A DNA stretch of 64,000 nucleotides from CAYPJE01 sp964410945 (GTDB lineage: Bacteria; Fidelibacterota; Marinisomatia; Marinisomatales; TCS56). Under the pieces are notes generated by a model. It was not told the origin of the DNA, searched no databases, and saw only the letters and a program-made list of their open reading frames with translations. The position numbers were made by a program, and so were the translations under genes. Location of the stretch: positions 62,001 through 126,000 of the forward strand of contig CAYPJE010000005.1 in NCBI GenBank assembly GCA_964410945.1, given 5' to 3'. Of this stretch, positions 35,712 through 42,965 are shown piece by piece; position 1 is the first letter of the stretch; each line of letters begins with the position of its first letter.

Positions 35712-36864
35712 TCAGCACCAACCCTCCTCTGACATCATATTCGTAATATGGATTTTTGTGGTAGCGCCCGAACAGGCGGAAGGCCAGTTTTCCACCGGGC
35801 TGCCAGCCCAGCCAGCCGTAGGCCCCCATGGAATTCTGCGGTTCAATTAGATCATTATAATCAACAGCATTGAAACTGAAGCTGCCACCAGCGCTCAAGG
35901 TCGTGGTAATATTTTTCCGGATTCCCAGGCTGGCTCCGGTAAGGGAATTATTACCATAGGAACCGGTAACGACGGAGAGGGCATAAATTTTCCAGGAAGC
36001 AGTGCTGCGTAAATAGGCGGAACCATCCTCGCCCAGCCGGTAATTGATCTGGTTCCACCATTGTAATTCTTTAGAAATTCTTGAGTTGACGCCAAAATTA
36101 ATCTGCGGCGCAGTTAGAACTTCCTCATCCACCCAGGGATAAGGATCGCGTGCCAGGAACCGGCGCTGGCGGTATCCGGTAGAAACAATATGTTTCCCGA
36201 CCGACTTGGATAAATAAATCCGGCTGTGGTACAACTGCCCTTCATCGATCGATAACGCCAGATTGGTACGCAGTTTTATACCAGCCATCAATGGCTGTGC
36301 AATGCTGAAGCCGGTAAACGTACAGGTTTTATCACCATCGTTTTCCAGCCAGAAAGAAACAGCCTGATTCTTTCCGATCTTCCCCCTTCCCCAGGAAAAC
36401 AGGAACATTTGTTTCCCGGTGAATTCGGTATCGCTGAAATCGGTGACGGCATTGAAACCGCCAAAAAGGTTAAGGCTACCGGCCTTACCAAGCGAATATT
36501 TTATATCGACCCCATCGACCTGACCGATCACCAGGTTGCTCCAGTAGGTCAGGCGGCCGATACGAAGATTAATTTTTGATAATTCCAGGTTGGCGGAAAA
36601 ATTGTAAACCCGGAACGGATTAGGTAAAAGATCGGTTTCGGAGCCCAGTTCAAACTGCGCTTCCAGTCCAAACCTGGAACTGAACTGCTGCTGGTAGCTT
36701 ACGGTAGAAGCCCAAAAGGTTGTTTCCTCGCTGTCGAGCATGCCAACCCGGGGAGAGATTACAATTGTTGAGATTGCAATTGCAGGACGACAGACCGCTG
36801 AACTGATTCCGATAATAAATACAAATAAAAGATATTTTGTGATAGTCATTTTCATGATTGACAT
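35698..36864 (-). CDS. Outer-membrane beta-barrel protein (putative porin of a porin-cytochrome conduit)
   Basis: 388 residues. After a signal peptide the chain alternates polar and apolar residues in short strands with aromatic belts, such as FGLEAQFELG, LNLFGGFNAV and KLAFRLFGRYH, as in barrels of about 18 to 22 strands. There are no haem motifs. The gene overlaps a periplasmic 11-heme cytochrome gene and follows a rhodanese lipoprotein gene, the same setting as the ExtI-type outer-membrane proteins of Geobacter. It ends in Leu rather than the usual Phe/Trp. The conduit role is inferred from context. Confidence 0.8.
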   Translation of the reverse strand: MSIMKMTITKYLLFVFIIGISSAVCRPAIAISTIVISPRVGMLDSEETTFWASTVSYQQQFSSRFGLEAQFELGSETDLLPNPFRVYNFSANLELSKINLRIGRLTYWSNLVIGQVDGVDIKYSLGKAGSLNLFGGFNAVTDFSDTEFTGKQMFLFSWGRGKIGKNQAVSFWLENDGDKTCTFTGFSIAQPLMAGIKLRTNLALSIDEGQLYHSRIYLSKSVGKHIVSTGYRQRRFLARDPYPWVDEEVLTAPQINFGVNSRISKELQWWNQINYRLGEDGSAYLRSTASWKIYALSVVTGSYGNNSLTGASLGIRKNITTTLSAGGSFSFNAVDYNDLIEPQNSMGAYGWLGWQPGGKLAFRLFGRYHKNPYYEYDVRGGLVLNVAL

Positions 36865-36877
36865 ATGGATTTTAGTT

Positions 36878-36909
36878 GTTGGGTGGCTGATTATTATCAG
36901 CCACCCAAC
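36878..36909. repeat. Perfect 14-base inverted repeat between the rhodanese and barrel genes
   Basis: GTTGGGTGGCTGAT and its complement flank a TATT loop. There is no T run on either strand, so it is more likely an mRNA stability or attenuation hairpin than a normal terminator. Confidence 0.7.
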
Positions 36910-36946
36910 TGTTAATCAACAAAGATTAATATCTATTACCAGTTGA

Positions 36947-37903
36947 TTAGGAGCCGGTTTCGTATGCGTAATCGGCTGAAGCACTCCACTTATATCCGGT
37001 TAAATCATCGTAGATCGTTGAGTTAACACCGAATTTATAGCTTTTAACATCATAACCAAGGACGGTCAACCAGGCGGTAACTATTGATGAAGTCTGGCCT
37101 GTCCAGCAGTATGGAACGTTGGTCTCATCAGGATTAACCACACCAAGACCAGCTTCGATTCCGAGAGTACCTGGTTCTACTTGGTAAGCACCTGTCACAT
37201 GGCCATAGGTAGTCCAGTCGGCTTCTGCCCAGTAGTTAATAACGTTATAAGAATCATAGTTTTCCAAGACTGTAGCGCTTGTTACACCAAGAAATCCACC
37301 TGATAGCAGAGCTTCAACACGAGCGGCTAAAATCTCAGCACCATCTTCTTCACCTGTATCAAGTTCAGGAGCGTCAAACGATGGCAGAGCCGGCGGGGTT
37401 GAATCATCCCAACCGGAGGGGTAATCCAGTTTTGCATTGCCTACATTACCAGACCAGACATCAAAATCACTATGCCAGCCACTCATACCCCATTTCAGGT
37501 TCAGAACGTTGGTGTAACCACTCAGTTTCAAGGCAACATTGGCAAAGCCAGCGGATTGACCAGAATAGCAAATCACTAGAATCGGATCGGTTCCGGTATA
37601 ATTGTCATCGCAGTATTCTACTACATCTGCCAAGGCTACATTATGAGCACCAGGTACATGACCGGTCTCGTAGTCAGTTGCACCACGAATATCGAGGATG
37701 AAATAGTTTTCCGGTCCGGCGTTGAACACTGCTTCTGCAGTGGTAATCCAACTAGCGGTAACATCCGACAGGTCCATATCATTTTCTACCATGTAGTCGG
37801 TCATTACTTCAAATTCATTGACATCATCTCCATCATCTTCACAACCAATGAAGAATAGAAATGAAACAGCAAACAACATGATCATGAGTTTATTCAGTTT
37901 CAT
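36947..37903 (-). CDS. Two-domain rhodanese-like lipoprotein
   Basis: 318 residues. The lipobox FFIGC places a lipidated C21 after a short signal. Domain 1 (about 48-165) has the rhodanese features DIRGATDYETGHVPGA and active-site C112 in VICYSGQSAG. Domain 2 (about 205-310) has YGHVTGA and C265 in PYCWTGQTSS. Both active cysteines are retained. AAGGA lies 7 bases before ATG. Similar rhodanese lipoproteins accompany Ext-type outer-membrane conduits in Geobacter, where one (ExtH) is linked to selenite or tellurite handling as I recall; sulfur transfer or chalcogen sensing is therefore the best guess. Confidence 0.9.
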   Translation of the reverse strand: MKLNKLMIMLFAVSFLFFIGCEDDGDDVNEFEVMTDYMVENDMDLSDVTASWITTAEAVFNAGPENYFILDIRGATDYETGHVPGAHNVALADVVEYCDDNYTGTDPILVICYSGQSAGFANVALKLSGYTNVLNLKWGMSGWHSDFDVWSGNVGNAKLDYPSGWDDSTPPALPSFDAPELDTGEEDGAEILAARVEALLSGGFLGVTSATVLENYDSYNVINYWAEADWTTYGHVTGAYQVEPGTLGIEAGLGVVNPDETNVPYCWTGQTSSIVTAWLTVLGYDVKSYKFGVNSTIYDDLTGYKWSASADYAYETGS

Positions 37904-37934
37904 AGTTGGTTCCTTCTATTGTTATCGGGGTTTA

Positions 37935-39371
37935 CTAATATTTGGTCCAGCCAGAGGGAACATGATCGTCCACTGTCACTGGATCGTTTGCAATTATTTC
38001 ATCAGAAAATTCTGATGATATGTAACTACGCCACAAATACCTCTCGGAATTTTCGGCAGCTTTTGCACCTGTAACATGGCAGTTCTCAGAACAGGTAGCT
38101 CCATCACTGGTGTCGGTCTGGGCAGTGAACAATCGAATATTGTGCGGGCTGGAATACTCCCAGACCGGTCGATCATCATAAGAATCCAGGACATCATGTC
38201 CCCAATTGCTGTATGAATCACGTGATACAGGTATATGGCGTACGACTATCCACTCGCCATCATGCAGATTTTTATTGTAATTATATCCAATCCTAAAATC
38301 GGGATATTCTATGTAACCCCCACCGCCGGTATGAATGTCACTGTCTCCAACCTGGGCATACCCCTCTTTCCACTCACCAGCAGTATGACAAGTATTACAA
38401 TTGTTATATGGCTGGGAATGACAAACAAAACAACTTAAACCATTACCATTCTCATCGGGCCAGTGTACGCTGTGCCATTGATTAGCTACTGGTAAATCGG
38501 CACCACTATCGGGTATATGGCACCCTGCATCGGTACAAGTCGGCAAATCCGCCAAATGATACCTGGATTCTGTCATCGATGCATCGGCATGCATATCCTC
38601 GGTATGGCAATCAAAACATTTCATGGCATTTAAATAATGTACATCAGGACGATTTCCGCTCAGACTACCTTTGAAATCTACGGCAATCCGGCTGCCATGA
38701 CAGGCCATGCAATTATTATTCTGATCAGGTGTACGATTAAATCTATGACTGTCAATGAAACCACCATGGACACTTTCGGGCCGGCTCACATGACATTGTC
38801 CGCAAGTTGTGTGACAAGATGAGCATTCTGTTTCCAGACCATCCACCAGTGCATCGGGGCAGTTTTCAAAATCAGTGTGATCATATCCAGCCCCTAATTC
38901 ACGCTGGGCAATCGATGTTCGCTCCCCCCAGGCCATGGTATGCATACTGTTTTTGTTTGTCTCAGCAATTTGGGCATGACAGGGGCTGCAATTCTCATCG
39001 GCATTGCGGGATGGATCACGAACCAAAGTACTGTCATGGGCTTCCTCAAATCCGGCCGGTTCCTTGCCCCCGTGACAATTAACGCAGCCCACCAAGGAAT
39101 GGACAGGATCAATATCACTGTAGGAGGATTGATTTCTACCAAGTGCAATTAAAACTTTTTCCCAAGGCTCCAACGGAGCCACTTCGCCGCCTCAGCCACC
39201 ACCAGAGGCAGTCGCTGACTCCTCTGAAGCATATTTTTGAAGAGCCGTTTGATCAATGTGGCAACCTTCACAGGTATTGGGATCCGATGCGACAATTTTA
39301 TCAATCCCAGGGTCACAACCCCAGAACACAGCACCGGCGATAACACTCAAACTTATAGTAATTTTTTTCAT
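37935..39371 (-). CDS. Multiheme cytochrome lipoprotein interrupted by in-frame TGA (candidate selenocytochrome, ExtKL-like)
   Basis: If read through, 478 residues. The first part (39371-39195) has a lipoprotein signal with lipobox VFWGC (C19) and one CEGCH motif, then a Gly-rich ASGGG stretch and a TGA at 39192-39194 (codon 60). The same frame continues for 418 codons with eight CxxCH plus a CX4CH (CTDAGCH) and a CX3CH (CSENCH). The downstream part has no signal peptide of its own, so it could not be matured as a cytochrome alone. A hairpin 11 bases after the TGA could be a SECIS. Alternatives: a nonsense mutation, a sequencing error, or restart at a GTG at 39182, which has a GAGG 7 bases upstream. 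It lies between the MerR and rhodanese genes. Confidence 0.72.
39166..39194 (-). promoter_or_regulatory. Candidate bacterial SECIS element next to in-frame TGA
   Basis: Minus strand: TGA (39194-39192), 11 bases, then GGCTCC, loop GTT, GGAGCC. This is a perfect 6-base stem whose loop begins with G about 17 bases after the TGA. That falls within the bSECIS model as I remember it (stem at least 4, loop with an early G, UGA-to-loop distance roughly 16-37). Confidence 0.45.
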
Positions 39372-39376
39372 CAATC

Positions 39377-39826
39377 TTATTCGCTCACCGAAAGACAAAT
39401 TTCACTTAGCTTTCCCGCTTTACAGGCACTTCGATAGACTGTGCAGTCACGGCAGTTATCCTGATTGCAGATTTCCGCACCACGATTTTCAGTCAACCAG
39501 CATACTTTTTCACCATTCATATATACCGGGCAGTTACCACGTTCTCCTTCTGAACAAGGCTTCAAACTCCAGCATGGAATCAATGCTAATAACAACCTTA
39601 CACCTGCAATATTTAAGCCATTGGTTGTAATCTGATTACGAAAGCAATCAATCCACTCCAAGTCTTTTAGAGAATATAACCGGCGGTTGGTATTCGTTTT
39701 ATATGGCAGAATCAGACCCTCTCGTTCGTATAACCGCAGAGTCTCAGGTGAAATACCTAATTTTTTTGCAGCAATCCCAATTGAGATTACCGGTTCAAAT
39801 GGATCGGATTCAATAGCTGTTGTCAA
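39377..39826 (-). CDS. MerR-family regulator with cysteine-rich C-terminal domain
   Basis: 149 residues. The N-terminal 80 residues form a MerR-type helix-turn-helix (GIAAKKLGISPETLRLYEREGLI, then NRRLYSLKDL). The C-terminal 65 residues hold nine cysteines with two Cys-Trp pairs (IPCW, VCWL), NCPVY, and CNQDNCRDC, which matches what I recall of the 'two-CW' domain. It probably binds metal or senses redox state. It starts at a TTG (39826); no better codon is in frame. It ends 5 bases before the cytochrome ATG and so is the first gene of the conduit operon. Confidence 0.82.
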   Translation of the reverse strand: MTTAIESDPFEPVISIGIAAKKLGISPETLRLYEREGLILPYKTNTNRRLYSLKDLEWIDCFRNQITTNGLNIAGVRLLLALIPCWSLKPCSEGERGNCPVYMNGEKVCWLTENRGAEICNQDNCRDCTVYRSACKAGKLSEICLSVSE

Positions 39827-39966
39827 TGGTATTAGTCAGAAAACCTGTATCGTACTATTTAGAAAATTACCAGCACCTGATACACAAAGCAAGAAAAAAG
39901 GATGCTATTATCCTATTTGAGTGAATATTTGAATGATTATTTCGGATAAATTAGTCGTAAATTCAC

Positions 39967-39995
39967 TTGACTAGACAGGAACCTATCCCTAGTTT
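39967..39995 (+). promoter_or_regulatory. Candidate promoter for the Rrf2-type gene
   Basis: TTGACT (39967-39972) and TAGTTT (39990-39995) are 17 bases apart and about 30 bases before the ATG at 40024. It faces the divergent MerR gene. Confidence 0.45.
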
Positions 39996-40023
39996 AAACA
40001 AGATAATTAAGTCCGGTAATAAC

Positions 40024-40494
40024 ATGCTATACTCAAAATCTGCAGAATATGCAATCCAGGCCATGATCTATCTGGCTGAAAAAAATTCACCTAACCCGGT
40101 TATGATCAGTGAAATCGCAGCGGCCTATAAAATACCGCAGCAGTTTCTGGCCAAGATCACTCAGGTGCTGGTCAGGCACCGCCTGCTGACAGCGATTCGT
40201 GGCCGCAATGGTGGAATCAAGCTGGGCAAACCAGCCTCCCAGATCTACCTGCATCAGGTAGTACAGGCAGTTGACGGGCCGCCACCTGAACACGAGCAAT
40301 GTGTGATCGGCCTGGACTATTGCTCCGATGAGCAACCCTGCCCCCTGCACAACCAGTGGTCGGTGATTCGGGATCAGATCAAGGAGATGCTGGAAGCCGA
40401 GAACCTGGAACACCTAACCAAACGCGTGATTGAAAAACGTGTTGCCATGCGCGAACTGGGACTTAATGAATTGATCGGAGCAGTAAAAAAATAA
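40024..40494 (+). CDS. Rrf2-family regulator with three-cysteine Fe-S motif
   Basis: 156 residues. The Rrf2 winged helix starts MLYSKSAEYAIQAMIYLAE and continues with IPQQFLAKITQVLV...RGRNGGIKLG. Cysteines C93, C100 and C106 (CVIGLDYC...PCPLH) match the cluster-binding loop of IscR/NsrR-type sensors. It is followed 15 bases later by a universal stress protein gene and then by a second Rrf2 gene. A divergent partner of the MerR/cytochrome operon, it may respond to NO, O2 or iron state. An upstream TTG is unlikely. Confidence 0.9.
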   Translation: MLYSKSAEYAIQAMIYLAEKNSPNPVMISEIAAAYKIPQQFLAKITQVLVRHRLLTAIRGRNGGIKLGKPASQIYLHQVVQAVDGPPPEHEQCVIGLDYCSDEQPCPLHNQWSVIRDQIKEMLEAENLEHLTKRVIEKRVAMRELGLNELIGAVKK

Positions 40495-40509
40495 ACGAGG
40501 AAAATCAAA

Positions 40510-40980
40510 ATGGAATCAGAATTTGATATCAAGAACATTCTGGTCACCACCGATTTTTCCAATAACTCCCAGGTGGCTTTCCCGAAAGCCATTGCACTGG
40601 CCAAGAAATTCGACGCCTCAATTCTGCTACTGCACGTCATCCAGCCTGTGATCACTCCTTCCGAATATACCTGGGGAGTACAACCGGTGGAACTTCAGAA
40701 AGAACACGAAAACAATTGTCAGATGGCATTGGAGAAACAGATCAAACAGTTTTTCCCTTCCGATTTAAAAATAAGCAGCCGTCTGGTACATGGGATACCT
40801 TTCAAGGAGATCATCGATATCAGCCGCCAGGAAAACATCGACCTGATCGTCCTGTCGACCCATGGATTGAGTGGCCTGAGCCATATAATATTCGGAAGTA
40901 CCGCCGAGAAGGTGGTACGCAAGTCGACCTGTCCGGTCCTGGTAGTTCGCGACCCCAGCCATAAATTCGAGATGCCCTGA
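40510..40980 (+). CDS. Universal stress protein (UspA family)
   Basis: 156 residues with the UspA fold. The N-terminal beta strand and ATP loop (NILVTTDFSNNSQVAFPKAIALA) and the C-terminal G-2x-G-9x-G signature (HGLSGLSHIIFGSTAEKVV) suggest an ATP-binding type. The CPVLVVR ending is typical. AACGAGGAAAATCAAA gives a ribosome site before ATG. It sits between two Rrf2-type regulators, so it is probably made under the same redox or stress signal. Confidence 0.94.
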   Translation: MESEFDIKNILVTTDFSNNSQVAFPKAIALAKKFDASILLLHVIQPVITPSEYTWGVQPVELQKEHENNCQMALEKQIKQFFPSDLKISSRLVHGIPFKEIIDISRQENIDLIVLSTHGLSGLSHIIFGSTAEKVVRKSTCPVLVVRDPSHKFEMP

Positions 40981-40985
40981 GCCTA

Positions 40986-41390
40986 ATGTTGATCACCCGC
41001 TCATCGGAATATGCCATCGAACTGGTAATCTGGCTGGTCAATTGGAAAGGGCCCTCTTACGCTCCACTAAACCAGGCTTCCGATGAGACCGGTCTGTCGT
41101 ATCATTTTCTGGGAAAAATCTCCCAGATTCTGGCTAAGAATAACATTCTAAAAACCTACCGGGGTCCCAACGGCGGAGTAGCTTTAGCCCGTGCGCCGGC
41201 AGAAATCAGTCTCAAGGATATTGTCAGTTCGATCGAGGGTGATTCATTTCTCAATGAATGTCTGATACGACCAACCAATTGTGTGAAAGGCACCCCCTGC
41301 CCGATGCATAAGGTCTGGTCTCAGGTACAGTCTGACATCCAGATGGTATTCCGTAATTTCACCATGGATGCCTTCATAGAATCCGATTAG
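40986..41390 (+). CDS. Second Rrf2-family regulator with three-cysteine motif
   Basis: 134 residues. The Rrf2 fold opens MLITRSSEYAIELVIWLV and includes LSYHFLGKISQILA and PNGGVALA. The cysteines C92, C99 and C105 (CLIRPTNC...PCPMH) have the same spacing as in the paralogue at 40024 (X6, X5). Start 40986 lies 5 bases after the usp stop, with GAGATGCC upstream. Two Rrf2 paralogues around one gene suggest that they might bind the same site or form mixed dimers, though this is not shown. Confidence 0.9.
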   Translation: MLITRSSEYAIELVIWLVNWKGPSYAPLNQASDETGLSYHFLGKISQILAKNNILKTYRGPNGGVALARAPAEISLKDIVSSIEGDSFLNECLIRPTNCVKGTPCPMHKVWSQVQSDIQMVFRNFTMDAFIESD

Positions 41391-41432
41391 TTTTTCCTGC
41401 CGACTAAAACATCCCAATCTAAAGGAGGTACG

Positions 41433-41855
41433 ATGACCATCTATGGTAAACAAATAACCTTGGACACAGAAGGTTTTTCTGATATTCATGACCTGACAAC
41501 AGCTGTCATAAATGTTATCACAAAATCCGAAATAACCGCCGGACTGGTAAATGTTTTCCCCATTGGTTCCACCGCCTCGATTACTACAATTGAATACGAA
41601 CCGGCCCTGGTTCAGGATATGGAAGAATTATTGGAGAAGATCGCTTCCCGCAACATGCATTCCCACCACTCAGAAACCTGGGGTGATGATAACGGCTTCT
41701 CACACCTGCGGGCCAGCCTGATGGGGCCGGGCATCACCGTACCGGTCCACGAAGGAAAGCCGGTTCTGGGCACCTGGCAACAGATTGTGGTCATCGACCA
41801 TGATAACCATCCCCGGCAGCGGCGGGTGTTCGTACAGGTTATGGGAAAGAAATGA
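41433..41855 (+). CDS. yjbQ: YjbQ/UPF0047 family protein
   Basis: 140 residues of the UPF0047 family: DIHDLTTAVINVI, VFPIGSTASITTIEYEP, the metal-ligand-like MHSHHSETWGDDNG, and LGTWQQIVVIDHD near the end. Members have weak thiamine-phosphate synthase or phosphatase activity and an unclear main role. An AAAGGAGG stands 5 bases before ATG, the strongest ribosome site in this stretch. The Rrf2 gene ends about 40 bases upstream. Confidence 0.9.
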   Translation: MTIYGKQITLDTEGFSDIHDLTTAVINVITKSEITAGLVNVFPIGSTASITTIEYEPALVQDMEELLEKIASRNMHSHHSETWGDDNGFSHLRASLMGPGITVPVHEGKPVLGTWQQIVVIDHDNHPRQRRVFVQVMGKK

Positions 41856-42010
41856 AATTTTGGGTGATGAATGTAGGGTATTAGATGATCAACTTCCATT
41901 TTGACTGAATGACATAAAAATACTATAAATAACTAGATCATGGAATATTAATATATTTCTATATTCATTTATGGGGATAGAGGTAATACAATGGGAGCCC
42001 TGATTCAAAA

Positions 42011-42508
42011 ATGGAAAAGCCTGATATAAAAGATATTTACATAATTGCAGCGAAAGGATTACAGCCCATAGCAGATAGGTGGAGAGGTTACTTCAGCAAT
42101 GTATATGCTGATAAATTTAAAGAATTTATTTGTGACAAAAGAACTTTGTCTATTGTTATTTACTTTCTCAATAGCATATGTATTGAACTTGGATTAAGTG
42201 ACAAAGATGCTAAGTCAAAATTAATATTGTCCGTAATGAGGGAAATCTTCGGAGCTTATTATAAAGATGAGAATGAATATATAGAATTGATTTTTAAACC
42301 AGTTAAGGATTTTATGAAAATCAAATCTTTTGATAATGATTTTGAAAATGGACAGTCCATAACTGCGCAAACGGTGGCAAAATTATACCTGAACCAATTA
42401 TCCAATCCCAGTCCAATAAAAGTTAATGGAATAAAAAATGCCTATATTTCTGAAAAATCCTATTTTACAATGATTGAAGATGAACCTCAAAAATATTTTA
42501 AGCGCTAG
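42011..42508 (+). CDS. Hypothetical protein (low-GC orphan)
   Basis: 165 residues; no family recognised. It is mainly helical with Lys, Ile, Asn and Phe richness (FICDKRTLSIVIYFLNSICI, DKDAKSKLILSVMREIFGAYY). It has no signal peptide or clear membrane segment. The DNA is clearly more AT-rich than its neighbours, and the gene stands alone between yjbQ and the tRNA, which suggests recent gain. Coding is supported by an unbroken frame and a plausible ATG, but not by recognisable homology. Confidence 0.55.
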   Translation: MEKPDIKDIYIIAAKGLQPIADRWRGYFSNVYADKFKEFICDKRTLSIVIYFLNSICIELGLSDKDAKSKLILSVMREIFGAYYKDENEYIELIFKPVKDFMKIKSFDNDFENGQSITAQTVAKLYLNQLSNPSPIKVNGIKNAYISEKSYFTMIEDEPQKYFKR

Positions 42509-42811
42509 GTGCACCCGATTTTCATGGATTTGATATCTTGTTACAAATAACAGGGATATAAAGAGATGGGATAATTGAAAATTGGAAAATGTGAATTTGA
42601 AATTCATAATTTACATTCTCCACTCAAAGCGTAGCGGGGATGGCCTGCCTGCACCGCTCCACTGTTTACGACGGACTGGGATTCTCACTCATTAATATTT
42701 ATTAAAGCCACGTCCATCAGAATAAAAATTACATTAGCCATCCAAAAAACAAGAATCCCTCTAAATCTTTTACTTTTATCTCTACACTTTTATCTTTTAT
42801 CTTAAAAACCG
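42509..42811. other. AT-rich intergenic region
   Basis: About 300 bases between the orphan gene and tRNA-Leu. It has repeated CTTTTATCT units near 42768-42800 and a GC-rich patch (42631-42680) with AGCGG/CCGCT arms. I see no gene, tRNA or terminator in it. Confidence 0.5.
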
Positions 42812-42894
42812 TACCGGGGATGGGACTCGAACCCACACAACCAAAGGTCACCAGATCCTAAATCTGGCGCGTCTACCAGTTCCGCCACCCCGGT
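42812..42894 (-). tRNA. tRNA-Leu (anticodon UAG)
   Basis: 83 bases on the minus strand. The 7-base acceptor stem is ACCGGGG/CCCCGGT with discriminator A. The D-arm includes GGCGGAACTGGTAGACGC, the anticodon stem CCAGA/TCTGG encloses TTTAGGA (anticodon TAG), there is a long variable arm as in tRNA-Leu, and the T-loop GGTTCGAGTCC is present. CCA is not encoded. Confidence 0.93.
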
Positions 42895-42965
42895 ATTAAT
42901 ATTTATCTGCTGTAAAAAAGCACCAGAAATTAATACCGGTTAACCAAGATCAAAATGCTGATTTA

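Noticed and set aside
39149..39346. Alternative frame that could join the two halves of the cytochrome by a frameshift
   Set aside because: The two halves are already in the same frame, so a frameshift is not needed; the interruption is a single TGA.
42630..42690. GC-rich patch that resembles a tRNA remnant
   Set aside because: No complete cloverleaf can be drawn, and the T-loop is missing.
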